Counted from the stretch's first letter, positions 22,261 through 35,790 are shown. The stretch is 64,000 bases of DNA from Euclidia mi (GCA_944739405.2 OX123190.2:61275805-61339804); one strand, 5' to 3'. The notes: generated from the letters alone by a model not told the origin. Made by a program: numbers and translations.

Positions 22261-25200
22261 GCAGAGAAGGAAAACGTACGAAAATATTCCATTTTCCATT
22301 TTTGTGACTCCTTTGGTGTTGCTTGTAACCATGGGTGGCAGTAATCAGGCGCTCCATCCAGCTCGTTTGCTGCATATTACAAAAAAAAATTATAATATAT
22401 GCCGTTTACATATTATTGATGTTATTAATTTGCATTTTTAGAACAGATAAGCTTTCAGGATTTGATATTAAAACAACATCCAGGATATATGTCATAATCA
22501 CAGACATATAAAGGTCATAACAAACAAAAGATTTGACAGAAGATAGTTCATGTGCGCCGCAGGCTGACTCATTTCGTTCAACCCTCCGCTCGCCGTAGGC
22601 TTTCAAAAAGTCTTTTGTTGATATACGCCCGTATGGTTCAATAATAAATATATATAAAGTCGTAAGTGTTATCGTACTGCGGGTCGTATCGATTACGCAA
22701 CAAAGCACTTTGTATAATACAAATGAATTAAATGCTGTAATTTTTCGAAGTTATTTAGGTTGCATATTTACGTGACTATTGTATTAATGTGTTTCAAGTC
22801 CTTTCCCTTGTGTATGTTTGTATAAGATACAATTATATGTTTATTTAGGCATGCACTTCATGTTGATTTTTGTGTAAAGGAACATGAGCTTTGTATTTCG
22901 ATTGTTCAACTAAACGCGATATTGTAATTGCGTAGTTTATTGGGTGACATACATTGTTTTACAGTGGCATAGCGTGCGATTTTATTGTTTTTTAATGTAA
23001 AGTTGATTTATATGGATACTACACTTGGATACTAATAGGTCTTTAAACCAGTTTGAAGGAGCGAGGCAGTTTCTCCTACTAGCAGGAGCATCCTCTGAAT
23101 AGGCTAAGTGATTCCTGATGGACAGCGGCCTAATGGATATTGTATAGTAATCGCGAGTAAATCTTTAAGTAGCGCGATTTAGGACCGTACTTACCATGCG
23201 TACCGTACCACCGACCCACCAGCGACCGTACCACCACCATGTGGGATTTATAGCTAGGAAGAGAGAGATTTAGGACCGTACTTTAGTAGTTCCGAAGGTG
23301 TCCGTTAGATGTCACTGGTGCTCGTGTCTTGGCCATTGTGTTATAAGACACAATTTATATGTAGCTACTCTTACATGCACTTTGCGTGCTGTTCAAGTAC
23401 TGATTTGCGCTTTATATATTATCAACCCTGAATAATTACTTAACTTGAAGTAATTTACAGTTAATCGCTTATCTTCACAAGTCTTCAGTCAAGAACATCG
23501 CCTTAAAACAATAAACTCTAACTATCTTCGTTTAAAAATATACTAAAGATGCGTAAAAATTCAAAGAAAATTATGACGAGCCATGAAGAGATCTGTAATC
23601 GTCGGTCGTTACGTCTAAACAAGCGATTTAGTCGCAGGAGTGGGCAATAAAATTGCTAGAAAATCTCGTCAGTCTTATTAAAGAGACCTCTCTTGGTCAT
23701 TACTCTGTTTTGGCGGAAAATTAAATGACTTTGACATATTTTTGTACCTACAGGACGTTTGGACTTGTTTTATGACAACTGCTGTATGATGATAAAGCTT
23801 GCGTTCCTTTACTGCTCTCTCACTTTTGATTAAATTCAACATGGACTGAGTAAAAAATTTACGTATTTTCCAATGCGTTGTAGTCGTTACTCGGACGTTC
23901 AAGGGTTCATTAAATTCGTGATTTAAAAAGATACGTCTTTTTTAGTCAAGTTTCGTAGTCAAAGTCAAGTTTAAATATATAAAAAATGTTAAATAGTTGA
24001 AATTGCGCATTTTCATACAGCCTTTTAAGCCGTTTTAGTATGCAACATAATAAAATTCACAAATATGCTTTATCCTTCCCTGGCGACAAAACAGCAATAT
24101 CACATAAGGTATGCTGATACGTACCCTTCGAAAACGGCGAGACATCATATCTTAGGGAACGGCATCCCTGATATAAAGAAAAAGTTGACGCGAAATGGTC
24201 GGATTCTTTCGGCCATTTGTCTCGCTATTTTATTGCCACGTTTCAATAAAATGTATTCGGGTACCTCGGTTTACTGCGACATTTGTTTTGTGAATGAGCC
24301 GATGAAATATTTGATAAACCTGCATAATAATTGTATTGACTTTGTTTATTACAAACTGGATGCTGTCTAAAATAATATTCATACTGTAGCATAGTGTAGA
24401 TTTCCACAAACAAAATGATTAAATAGACTATATTATTATTCACTCGTAGTCAGGAATGTTGTTCAACAGAAGTCATGTTCACAACCAAAATATTTTTTTT
24501 CGTAAATGTGGCATTCTTTGCTGTCGGAGTTTCCAGACCGCCCGAACGCCTCCAACATGGTCGAACGATTCTTGTTCTAAGCCAAGAACTCGGACCGTCA
24601 GTTACAGCATAGTACAATAAGGTTACAGTAACGGTAGCGCTCTGATGTAAATGCCACTCGTAGACTCCTACCCAAGTCGCGACATGTGCAATTTTCGCTC
24701 GCCGCCCGAATTTGATCGGCAAGGTTGAGCGAAAAAAGTCGATTATGATGGATGGAATCGAAAAATGACCTTGGTTTTACGTATTTTGGTACATGTTCTA
24801 CTTTGGTAGGTAAGGTCAGTTTTCAATCAGTTTCAACAGAATCTATCAACAAATTAAATACTTTTATAAATAAATAAAGAAGTATATTTAAAGGACTAGT
24901 TTCTGTTTTAAAATCTTACATCCTAAATTTATAATACAAAAATAAACACGGTGGCGTTGACCTCTTTAAAGACTCCTATTTGAAGCAGCGGGCAAAAGCT
25001 AGTACAAAATATAATGTCAATTCCAATGTGGGATGACAGGTAGCTCTAATTTAGATTGCAAGATTTGACCTATAAATAGCAACGAGGCAAGTTAAATCAA
25101 AGACTGTGTGAAAGTTAATATCATTATTTACACACGCCCCCCGTCAATTTTGACTTTTGTACCGGTCTGAAAGAAGCTTGACCTTTCGCTGAGTGTACAT

Positions 25201-28200
25201 ATACAGACGTTTATGTTACTGTATGGGGGACAATGTGCAAACATAATGGGTTCTCAGCTTATTATGAGGTCATCATGTTGACACTTTTGATTGCTAACTG
25301 GTGCAGAATAACTGGTGTATGGGCTGCATAGATTGCACACTGATGAGTTTATTACACCTCTCTTGATATTGTTGATAGCGTGGATCATAGACAAGCTCTA
25401 TCCAAGTTAATTTGATGATTATAGTAATCTTAATAAACAAACTATATACAAACGTGAAAATGGAGTATCGTACCTTTACCTTTGGGGTGCGAAGATTAGA
25501 GGGAAGTCGCTCTGTGAAACAGTTAATACTTATTCCGTCAAATCTGGTTAGATGGTACAAGGACAACCGCGACAACGCTATTATGATTATGAAGAGCCAT
25601 TTTAACTTTAATGTGACAAGTTATATGTATTAAGTAATAATGACATCTTTTCAGGCATTACAAGATCGATTCACGACTGTAATTTAATCGTTATCTCATT
25701 GAAGTTTTTATTTACTATGAGCAACCTGCGTAAAATTACTTATTAAAAACAGATATAGTATTAAAATGTATATTATGTAATATACATTAGACCTCGAAGG
25801 GAAGTATTCATGTTATAAAACCACACTACACCAACCTACAGCCCAATTAAACGCATTGACATTGTCATGCAAACAAAAATGTCTTCCAAAACACCCAATT
25901 ATTTTATGGCATCCTCGCCCCTTGACGCTTACGAGCGTTTTAAGCGGTCGTTTCGAGCTCAACGACTCGATGCCGACGGCTGCTGATGTCTGCACTGATT
26001 TTAGTTAAGGCTTGTTAAGCTTGTCGTGATTTCCGCGAATTTGGTCGTAGAATCCCAAGTGATGTTTGCGGGTAATGTCATCTGCGAGAGGAATAGAAAT
26101 GCCAGGAGTACCTAGATCAGTATTTTATTTTAGTAAAATTTGATTGCAAAATGACTAAAAAGTCCTATTGAGTTCGCGTAGCGCAAATATTATTCTGGTT
26201 GCACTGTCTTTGATTCTGATGATAACGAGTCATCATTGTCCTAGTGTTAAAAAGATAGCACTCAAGAATTTAACATTTGGTTTGGAGCTAGAAGGCTAGA
26301 TGGAATGTTAGCGAAGCCTGTTTGGTCCACAAATAAACGTTTCAGACTGTCTGTATTATTTGGGCTTTTCAATTAATATTTTCACCATCCCTATTCGACA
26401 AAGGTTGTTAGTAGAAATATAAAAATATGTATTGAATGTTTTATTTATCCAAACTTAAAAATATCCGTACGAATATAATCAAAATACAAGTAATAATAAA
26501 TACAGGAGTCATGCAATCAAACTTATTCATAGGCAATCCGATGAACGGATCATCGGAGGATACATTCACAAAATATTGATAAATATTTATTTTTATGTCA
26601 CTTAAAAAATCTACCCGTAGGTACGCGTGCTGCTTATAGATTACCTATGATTAGGATATTACTTTGGTACTTTTTTATTTCTATTAGATAATTTTCCACT
26701 AAAAGTCAAAATCTAATCGATTTTTAAAATTGATCTTACAACACTAAAAATCTTAAATAACAAATTTCTAGCTGACGAACTGCTCAGGATGAAGCGAAGA
26801 ATTTCTTTTTGAGAGGAGTCCTGTTATTAAACTAATTTTGCATCGTAGGTAACAGTTCAATGGAAAACCAGTAAGGACTGAGAGTTGTCATGGCGAAATG
26901 TGGGTGTAGTATTACACCTCTGCCTACCCCTTCGGGGATACAGACGCCAGTCTACAGTGAGTTGTGGAACAAAATACAAAATTCTAAATAAAGGTTTAGT
27001 ATGGAGGCGGTGAATACTGAAAAGCATGAAATAGAATTATTTTCATTACACCTCTTTATGATATTGCCATATGTATAAATATAAACCTTCACTGTATTTT
27101 CGTTTATTATTTTTTATAACTTTTTTCGCAATATCATAGTTTAATTCTCTTAAACAGTGATAAAGCCAACAACATTGCATCTTCAATGAACATTAAATTA
27201 CAATGCAGAACGGTCGAAAATGGAGAGGCCATTTTCGAGAGCGTTTTCATTAATCATGTATTTCGCATTACGGTGCTGTTTACACAATTCATTTGTGTTT
27301 AATTGGCTCAGTTTCATCGTTGAAACGACACGTGTTACTTTAAATGCAGGTGCGCGCACGGTGTTGTGCTTCAGTAAAAATTTTCATTAAAATTGTTGCT
27401 TCTCTGGTATCGGACCTCTGCGCGCTGTTGTAGACATGAGTATTTAATTTATTTCTACATACATATTTTCATTTATGCCTATTCTCTATTTCCGCTATAT
27501 AAAACGGGTGTCCAAAACGTTCCCCATAAGTAAATATGTCCAAATAACGTCTTTCCTGTTCTATTTGTTGTTTGAATGCAGATCCGAACATAAAATTACC
27601 AAAAGCAATGGAATTTTTTATTATAAAGTAAGCAAAGGACCTATCCACAAACTTACACAATCCCACAGAAATCCATAATTTTAAATCACACAATCCAACA
27701 AGAAGGACCGTAATCACTAAATTCCTACAGGTAAAGCTGTGCGGAAACAGATAGTCATATAAATCGCGAACAATGCTGGCTATTACTTGCCAGACAATCA
27801 TGCGCGATTAATTGTGTGAAACGCTGCATCCTAAATCACTGCAAAACGTTCTGCCGCGTAGCAACTGTTGGTACACCGACGAGTAAGCAAGAAAACCGAG
27901 TCACATTATGGGCTTAGAAAGAGACAGGATATGATGAAAGATTTGTTAAGTTTCATCGTTTGTATGTGTAAGTGCGGGTGGCAATTGGATGCAATTCGAC
28001 AAGCTAATTTATTGGCCATTTGGTTTGTCATACGACATGATTATGTTGAAGTTCTGATTCACTTGCATTTTATCTACTTTTGGGTGGCAAGCCAATTTTA
28101 TTCACAGCTTTGGAGTGCTATTTCGTTACACTATTGGTATATACTACATATACCAATTGAGTGAAATTCACTTCACACCTTCAGATTTCTCTAAGTTATT

Positions 28201-28345
28201 TTTGTTAAGGAAGTACCGGGAAAATATCAATAATACTCAAACTGTTTGTTATTCATCCAAATTTATTTTATCACCTTCAAAGTATCCTCCTTCAGAAACG
28301 ATACACTTACGCCAACGAATAATCCAATCGTCAAAACAGTTTTAA
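22261..28345. other. 6-kb anonymous stretch
   Basis: Apart from a SINE tail at 26889-26963, no domain, tRNA or repeat was recognised. Frames up to 110 codons (for example 27469-27801 minus) look like chance AT-rich frames. Could be intron or intergenic DNA. Confidence 0.5.
26889..26963 (+). mobile_element. 5'-truncated SINE tail
   Basis: GGCGAAATGTGGGTGTAGTA then CCTCTGCCTACCCCTTCGGG and CAGACGCCAG, the 3' body of the SINE at 57445-57708 without its head. Confidence 0.65.
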
Positions 28346-31300
28346 ACGCTGTTTTTATTTTATTTTTATTTTTATTTATTTTTAAATTGCACAAACTAAT
28401 TACAATCTTATTATAAAATTAAAAACAATCAAATCTTATGTTTAGATCTAGATTGCAACTCAACAGATGTGCATACATTGAAACAATTAAACATCAAGTT
28501 AACAGACAGAAGAGATGTACAAACATACACGTGTTACGAAATTAAACATATAAGAAAATATAGGTTTAATTTCGCAACACAACAACAACAATACTATATC
28601 TTAAGAAATATTTAACTATTTTACTTCTATTTGGGATAGAGGATATCCTTTAGAATTTTTAAAAATGTGTAAAATCTAGGATGAAAAATGTCTAACTGTA
28701 AATTAGTTGTAACTAATTCATTATATTGTCTAGCCATTCTTACCAGCGGATTGTAATAAGAAATATTGTTTTTATAAATTTGCAAGGCAAAGAGATTAAC
28801 ACGGTTCGATCTACGTAAACTTTATTTAATGTTAAATGAAATATGCGAAAGCAATTCGGGTGAATCAATAATTGAATGAATTATTTTATATAAATAAACC
28901 AGATCAAAATATTTGCGACGAGCTTCCAATGGTTGTACATTGAATTTTTGCAGCCTCTGATCATAATTCAAGTACGTACGACCAACTTTTTGGCGGTAAC
29001 AAATAATTTTAAGGCATTTCCTTTGAACACGCTCTATGTCGTTAATGTGAACTCTATAATATGGTGACCAGATCGGAGAGCCATATTCCAAGGTACTTCT
29101 TACCAGGGCATAGTAAAGATAAAGCACACTTTGAGCATTTTTTAAACCTTTTGTTGTCCGTAGAACGAAACCTAGGAGCTTGTTGGCTTTCGAGATTATA
29201 TGTTGGTAGTGAGGTCGAAAAGAAACTTTATCGTTGAAGAGTATACCCAAGTCTTTGGCAACACTAGACCTATTAAGTACTTGTCCATCAATAATGTAAT
29301 TATGTAAAATTTTGTTGCGTTTATTTGAAAAAGATATTGAAAAATATTTATTGATATTTAAATACATTTTATTCGTATTGCACCAATCTGAAACAATGTG
29401 TAGGTCGTTCTGCAAATTCTGACAATCGGCCAAAGATTTTATGTTGGCAAATATTTTTAAATCATCAGCGTAAAGGAGACATTGACAGGACAGACGCTCA
29501 ATCAGGTCATTTATAAATATGACAAAGAACAGGGGGCCCAGATGGGATCCCTGAGGAACACCGGAAAATACCCTCACTGGTAAAGAAAGATACCCCTCTA
29601 AGGCTACCAATTGACTCCGATTATCTAAATATGATGAAATCCAGCGAAGCAAGTTACCCTGTATACCATAGGCGGCAAGTTTTTTGCAAAGTAGTTTATG
29701 GTTGACCTTGTCAAACGCCTTTGAAAAGTCAGTGTAGATAGCATCTACCTGACCACCTACTGAAAAGCTTTTACATAGGAAATTCTTGTATTCCAACAGA
29801 TTGGTGATGGTAGATTTGTTCCTAACGAAACTATGCTGCCGTTCCGAGAGAATGGGTTTGATGTGATTATACAAGTAATTGTATAAAAGCGACTCGAACA
29901 ACTTGGCAAAACAAGATAAAATGCTTATTGCTATAGTTCTCGCAATGCGACCTATCACCGTTCTTAAAAATGGGTACTATGTGCGCCATTTTCCAGCGTT
30001 TCGGAAAAGTTCCACTGTTGAGTGATTTATTAAATATAATGCAAACAGGACTTGCTAGCTGTGCAGCACATGAGCAGACAAAAGAAGGTGGAAGCAAGTC
30101 AGGACCAGCGCCTTTGTTTTTATCCAATTGACGCATTGCCAGTATAATGTCCTTAATGCTAAATAACACCGATGACAATACATTAACAATCCTGGGGTCA
30201 GAGGCAACGGTCATCAGGTCGGGACAGGATGGCGAGTTAGGTAGGTTGTTAGTCTCAAAAACAGAACCAAAATAATTAGAGAAGAGTTCGCAAATACCTT
30301 GACCCTTAGATGAATTAGATTCTCCCAACGACATTACTCGAGGTATTGAGGTTTGACCCTTTTTGTTGTTTACAAATTTCCAGAACAAATTTATGTTCTT
30401 CTTAATAGAATTTTCAGTAGAAGATAAGTATCTTTTGTAACATTCTTTGGCCAGTCTTTTACATCTAGAACGAAGCAAAGAGAAGGCATCATAATCGCGA
30501 GGATTATTGAACTTTTTAAACAATTTGTGATATTTTCTCTTTTCCTCGTTGTATTTTATAAGGCTTTTGCTATACCAGATCGGGTAAGTTTGGGGTGTAG
30601 ATTTTATCATTGGGGTGTGCCTTTTTATTATATCAAATAGCTTGTCATACGTCAGGCAATGATAATAAGTTATTCCAATCGACTAACTCTAGTTCTGCCT
30701 TAATTTGTTGCAAGTCACATTTAGAAAACAGTAACACTATGCGTAAGCACTTTGTAAGACCTTTCACCTCATATCGTAATTTTATTTCAATTAAAAGGGC
30801 TGGATGATGTTTATCCAGTGAGCTCAGGGAAAAAGTATCATTTACACTGATGGTATCGAAATTTGAGAGGATTAAGTCTAAAAGACGCCCGTTAGCATTA
30901 GTAATGTTGTTAAACTGACTTAAACTACAGAGTGTCATAAATTCGTCAAGTAACAATAGTTTTTTGGAGAACGTACCGGCTAAGTTTGAGTCAAGATTTG
31001 TGTGAGTTCTGGAACAGAAGTCAGGAGTATTGAAATCGCCGACTAACAAAAAATTATCATCAGGTCGCGTATGCAACAAAATCTTTTGACAATTATTGTA
31101 GAATTGATCAAGTTGAACAATATCTATATTCGGAGGTAAGTAACAGACACAAATATTTAAATTAGGTACGTTATGCTTATCGGAAACTAATGTAATTCAG
31201 ATATCCTCTATACCGGTCTGCCATGAAGTCTGGTGAACAATTTGATACTTTTTTAGTACTGCTATTAGGGCCACCCCCTCCCTCGGATTTAGATGAACTA

Positions 31301-31488
31301 GTGCTCGCACGATCTCGTCTGAAGACATTATAGCGATCATCAAAAACTTCTCTATCATATACTCCCTCATTAAGATTTGTTTCCGTGAGACAAATAATAT
31401 CATAGTTACAGTTCAATACATTTAGATAAAATTGTGTGAGTTTACTTCGTATTCTGTTTACATTTTGGTAGTATACATAAATCATTAT
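28346..31488 (-). mobile_element. Jockey-group LINE, 5'-truncated
   Basis: Runs leftward from the endonuclease start at about 31488 to an A-rich tail (complement TTTTATTTTATTTTTATTTT near 28352-28384). No ORF1 is present. Its 5' edge abuts the terminal repeat of the element at 31489-33114 with no intervening bases. No target-site duplication could be found. Confidence 0.8.
28822..31488 (-). pseudogene. Jockey-group LINE ORF2: endonuclease and reverse transcriptase, broken
   Basis: Endonuclease pieces show YYQNVNRIRSKLTQFY, DIICLTETNL and LLVGDFNTPDF (about 31.5-30.7 kb). The reverse transcriptase continues with KNKGAGPDLLPPSF, SILSCFAKLFESLLYN, TDFSKAFDKVNH, SGVPQGSHLGPLFF and LLYADDLKIF, ending near SHISFNIK at 28822. 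Breaks: a stop where tryptophan is expected near 31200, a one-base indel near 30648 and a one-base loss near 29936 in the NYRPISIL motif. The order and spacing of domains are normal. It cannot be translated as a unit. Confidence 0.9.
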
Positions 31489-33114
31489 AAAGGAGATGTC
31501 CCACAATCCTCACAAAATTGCCCCACGTCCTATAACAAAGTGACATATCTCAAAAAAAAGATAAAAATTTATAAAAAAATATTGCATACTTCCCAAGTTC
31601 ATTTTTTACACCTTCATATGAAAAAATTGCTATGAAATTAGTTTAGGCGCTGTTATGAAAAATTCGGTCGTATGAGTATTTATGGACCGATTTTAAAAAT
31701 TCTTTTTTTGTTTGGAAGACTACCCCCAAGGTAGTCCCACTGCCATAAAGTCAGGTCTCCGGTCTCCAGGATCCTGGAGAAATTAAAGTAAAATCTCAAA
31801 AATAAGCTCATTTTTGTACTTTACATTATTAGTTTTTCACTCTCTTTGAAAATTCTTCTTTTGTTTGAAAGGGTATACCCCCAAGGTAGTCCCACTGCCA
31901 TAAAGTCAGGTCTCTGGTCTCCAGGATCCCGGAAAAATTAAAGTAATATCTCAAAAATAAGCCAAGGAAGGAATGCCGTGGTTGAATACTGTTATATGTT
32001 CTTGTTTATGTATACATGGGCTCAGGACATTGGCGGTATGCGCCCATGTTATGACTGTAATATTTTATTTAGACTAGATGCGGAACCAGCCCGAAGAAAT
32101 GAACCACCCGGCAGGTTTGTTGGACCATGTTTTAAGGGATTTAGAAAATGAATAAATCAATGTCGAGAAAAAGCGCGTCATTTTCTCAAAATTCATTTTC
32201 TATGTTTTGAAATCGAACTGTGAGTTATGCTCGCTATTTATTGCCTATGTAAATATAATAATCAATATATTTTTTTCTTTGTATCCTTACATTCGCAGTC
32301 CACTCATTTGTTAAACTAAATCACTAAACGCGCCTTTCTTATTGCACATCAAAATACAATTTCAGTATTATTACATATTATATAGTATTCAAAGAAATAT
32401 TTGAATTCTGTATAATATTATAGTATAGTATTCAAACATTGACGACCGGTTGGCGCAGCGGGAGTGTAAGCGACTGCTACGCCGAAGGTCGCGGGTTCGA
32501 TTCCCGCTCAATTCAAACATTTGTGTGCATGAACATGGATGTTTGTCTTGGTCTGGGTGTTTATATGTATAATATGTATGTATTTACAAAAAAAAAGTAT
32601 ATTATGTATAATTATCCATTATCTAGTACCCATAACACAAGCTCTGCTTAGCTTGGGAGTAGATGGTGATGTGTGTATGTGGTAAAATATTATATTATTA
32701 TTATTCAAGCACACGCTTTTATTCTTACGTTTTCATAATCAGATGAATAAGGAGATAATCCTCAGTTGATCGTTTATTGAACAAAATAAATATAATATAT
32801 TAAAAACTACCTTAATAGAAAAAAAGAGCTTATTTTTGAGATTTTACTTTCATTTCTCCGGAATCCTGGAGATCAGAGACCTGACTTTATGGCAGTGGGA
32901 CTACCTTGGGGGTACCCCTCGAAACAAAAAAAGAATTTTTAAAATCGGTCCATAAATACTCATACGAACGAATTTTTCATAACAGCGCCGGAACTATTTT
33001 CATAGCAATTTTTTCATATGAAGGTGTAAAAAAATGAACTTGGTAAGTATGCCATATTTTTTTATAAATTTTTATCTTTTTTTTGACGTGGGGCAATTTT
33101 GGGACACCTCCTTT
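31489..33114. mobile_element. 1.6-kb DNA-transposon-like element with about 300-bp terminal inverted repeats
   Basis: Left end AAAGGAGATGTCCCAC (31489-31811) and right end (32826-33114) are reverse complements over about 300 bases, reading inward AAAGGAGGTGTCCCAAAATT on the right side. A roughly 115-bp part of the left repeat (31694-31808) is duplicated in tandem at 31846-31962. The interior holds no transposase and carries a nested SINE. A target duplication is not visible, possibly because the LINE adjoins the left end. Superfamily unassigned. Confidence 0.75.
32441..32703 (+). mobile_element. tRNA-derived SINE (GGCCGGTTGGCG family)
   Basis: Head GACCGGTTGGCGCAGCGGGA with A box and B box GGTTCGATTCC at 32494-32504, then the common body and a (TAT)n tail. 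Nested inside the 1.6-kb inverted-repeat element, so it inserted later. Confidence 0.85.
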
Positions 33115-33415
33115 GTTTGACTTGCACAAAAAGAGAAACTAAATTTATAGGGAAAGTGTGTGTATCAATTTATTTATTTATTTATTTAAATTTATGCACA
33201 AACAATGTACAAAGGTGGACATAATGCCATAAGGCATTCTCTACCTGTCAACCTTAAGGTGGTGAAGAGATAAAAGTGGTAGGTGCAATTAGACTGTAAA
33301 CTAGAGTAGTAGTTATGACTTAATACTAATAATTATTGTGTAACTTAATAATTATTTTATACATAATAGGGATATAATACATACACAATAAATAGTTCTA
33401 TATAAACTTACTTAT

Positions 33416-33416
<1 letters not shown>

Positions 33417-33455
<39 letters not shown>
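33417..33455. repeat. (AT)n microsatellite
   Basis: Uninterrupted TA dinucleotide run within the 3' untranslated region of the minus-strand LINE. Confidence 0.95.
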
Positions 33456-33460
<5 letters not shown>

Positions 33461-33535
33461 TAAACCTAAATATATATACATACTACATATACATAAATAC
33501 TTATAATAATGGATGAGAGTGATGTGCTGATTCCT

Positions 33536-34470
33536 CTAATCTCTTGAAAAGAAGCTCTCGTACTTTGATTTTGAAGGTAAAACGGTTAGTGGACATTCTG
33601 TAGTGTGACTAGGGCAAGAAAGAAGAAGATTATGAGAAGAACGGAGATTTCTATCATTTATGGAAGATAGATATTGGAAGTATGGCGTGAGATAAGTTGG
33701 GGGGAATGAGACTTGAGAATAGAGAAGAGAGTAGTGAGAGCACGCAAACACCGGCGCTGGCGAATTGGTAACCATTTAAGTTCGGAACGATAAGTAGAGA
33801 CGTGGTCATACTTACGAAGATTGTAAATGAAGCGAATGCAGTTATTGAGAAGTCGGTCGTACTTATTGAGATGTTCTGCATTCAGGTCATAATAGCACAT
33901 ATCACTATAGTCGATTATGGGAAATATTAAGGCCTGCACAAGCATTGTCTTGGTCTTGGAAGGAAGGAAATTCTTGAACCGGTAAAGTGCTCTAAGAGTT
34001 CCAGTGACCCTCTGACTGACTTTCGTCACCTGCGCTTGCCAATTGAGAGTAGTATCCATGTGTATACCTAAGTTTTTTACCTCAGAACAGTATGGAATAA
34101 CCAAGCCATTAAACATGATTGGTGGTAACGTTTTTAAGTCTATGCTGGGTATTAAGCGGCGACTGCCTATAATAATGGCCTGGCACTTTGCTGGGTTCAC
34201 GGCTAAGCCAAATTTATTACACCAGGCCATCATTGACTCAAGGTCCCTATTCATATCAGCAATGGCCACTGTTATATCATCCACTCTCGCTTGGGAGTAT
34301 AACTGCAAGTCATCAGCATAAAGGTGATACGAACAGCGAAGATTAGGAGTTAAGAAGTTAATAAAAATAGAGAATAGTAAAGGAGAGAGAATGCCACCCT
34401 GAGGAACACCAGAGCTAATGTCGCGCCAACTAGATGACCTTTCATCACAGCGAACAGAATGCTGGCGTTC
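33536..34470 (-). pseudogene. LINE reverse transcriptase, C-terminal part
   Basis: Translates with LYADDLQLYSQARVDDITVA, NPAKCQAIIIGSRRLIPSID, LNWQAQVTKVSQRVTGTLRA and YSDMCYYDLNAEHLNKYDRL, close to the LINE ORF2 at 17863-20799. Frame is open from 34308 to 33658, then shifts; about 20 residues around the WNRLPPEIR motif are deleted near 33590. Upstream, the sequence up to 34470 still encodes the SGVPQGGILSPLLF-type motif. Confidence 0.85.
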
Positions 34471-34481
34471 CTTATTATAAT

Positions 34482-35600
34482 TTACTTTAACTTATTTAAG
34501 GAGTCTAAGCTCTTAACAATGATAGGAGGACAGGTCTCATCCTTGCGTATGTAGATTTGCCCAAAGCGTACCCATACAAACTTATAATTCATTTCTTTAC
34601 AGAGATTTCTTGCATTGCTATGTAGTGCCTTAGTTTCAGGAGACAGATGTTCGGAGAGATAAATTCTGTTTGTTTCACCAGTAAAGCCAATGTGTGTATT
34701 TGCAAGCTTCTCTTTAGGATGAGTCTTATTGAACCGTGTTACGGCGGACAGCAATGAATCGCGCTGTATTTGTGATGAAAGTGTGATCAGAATATTCCGT
34801 GGCCTTTTCGAGGCAGTATCCATTTTAGCAACACGTCGACACGATCTAATGTCATTATTAGGAATAACGACCTGTAGGCATTCACACAGTTTTTTGAACA
34901 GAACCGAAAGATTTTCATTTTTACTTTCAGGAACTTCGTGAATTTCGATATTTAAGTTTCGTGATATTTTTTCCATACTCGACAGCCTGGACTCCAACTT
35001 CTGTAAGGAACCTTTCAACTTAGATAATTCGTCTTCTAGAGCTTTAATTTTAATGTCACGTGCTTTCAAATCGGACTTCATATCCATCTGTTCTGCGGTA
35101 ATATAATCCGTTGTTGTTGTAAAATCAATTTTAAGGATCTCAATGTCCCTGTTCACTTCCGCAGACACCATTATCTCCATATCCTTCTTGAGCGCAGATC
35201 GAAGATTGGTCATAAATGCTGAATCCGGAGCAAGCTTCATGTCGAATAGTGTACTGATGCTCTCCATGGTGACGGGCTCATTAGACAAGTTAGCGCCTGA
35301 TGGAATAGTATGAGCAACAGCCCTATCGCATACGCCGGGTGAAATAATCATCGCGTCGCTTATGTCAGCGTTACGACGTTGACGACAAGGCGTATTGTCA
35401 TTATTTTTCCGTTTAGTCACATTTTGACAAAATGGGCAACTTAGGGAAGCTAGTTGCTTGGCGTCTAGGTTCCTGCAATCTTCAGTAGTTAAATTTAGGC
35501 ATTCATAACAAAAAAGCGAAGAACATTTATGGCATTTCCCGTATTTTGAGCCATGTATATCATTGGTACACCCTTGACAACGCATCTTCAGACTTTTCAA
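34482..35600 (-). CDS. LINE ORF1 protein with N-terminal zinc finger and coiled coil
   Basis: An intact 372-residue frame. The N-terminus has paired cysteines (C8/C11, C23/C26, C31/C34) resembling a PHD/ZZ-type zinc finger found in ORF1 proteins of CR1-group LINEs. A coiled coil follows at about 170-215 (KALEDELSKLKGSLQKLESR). The C-terminal region (about 215-370) has the NLNIEIHEVPE, IRSCRRVAK and IYLSEHLSPETKALHS pattern of nucleic-acid-binding ORF1 domains. Such proteins bind the element's RNA in a ribonucleoprotein. The ATG at 35598-35600 is the first of two (the second is MRCQGC). It is intact although the partner ORF2 is largely deleted. A related C-terminal fragment lies at 56768-57075. 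Confidence 0.85.
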   Translation of the reverse strand: MKSLKMRCQGCTNDIHGSKYGKCHKCSSLFCYECLNLTTEDCRNLDAKQLASLSCPFCQNVTKRKNNDNTPCRQRRNADISDAMIISPGVCDRAVAHTIPSGANLSNEPVTMESISTLFDMKLAPDSAFMTNLRSALKKDMEIMVSAEVNRDIEILKIDFTTTTDYITAEQMDMKSDLKARDIKIKALEDELSKLKGSLQKLESRLSSMEKISRNLNIEIHEVPESKNENLSVLFKKLCECLQVVIPNNDIRSCRRVAKMDTASKRPRNILITLSSQIQRDSLLSAVTRFNKTHPKEKLANTHIGFTGETNRIYLSEHLSPETKALHSNARNLCKEMNYKFVWVRFGQIYIRKDETCPPIIVKSLDSLNKLK

Positions 35601-35790
35601 GCAAAAGTTCGAAAAATTTGCAAAAAAAAGATAAAAAATAAAAGTCTATTAATTTTAAAATAAATCTGTTATAAACTTCAATAATGTTAAGAGTTTATTG
35701 ACACGTTTATGCAATTTTTTGTAAAATTTAATGTCCAAAAAGAATAGTCCTTGAGATTTCATCCCACAACTGCATAAACGGTAATCAGTT

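Larger units (their letters stand above)
33172..35640 (-). mobile_element. Internally deleted CR1/Jockey-group LINE
   Basis: Runs from an ORF1 near 35600 directly into the reverse-transcriptase region at 34470 and ends in a (TTTA)n tail (complement AAATAAATAAAT) at 33172-33187. The endonuclease and the first part of the reverse transcriptase are missing. The 3' stem-loop at 33223-33238 matches the LINE at 17863-21127. Confidence 0.85.

Noticed and set aside
27469..28345. Several 60-110 codon frames as small genes
   Set aside because: No domains, both strands open simultaneously, composition as expected by chance in AT-rich DNA.
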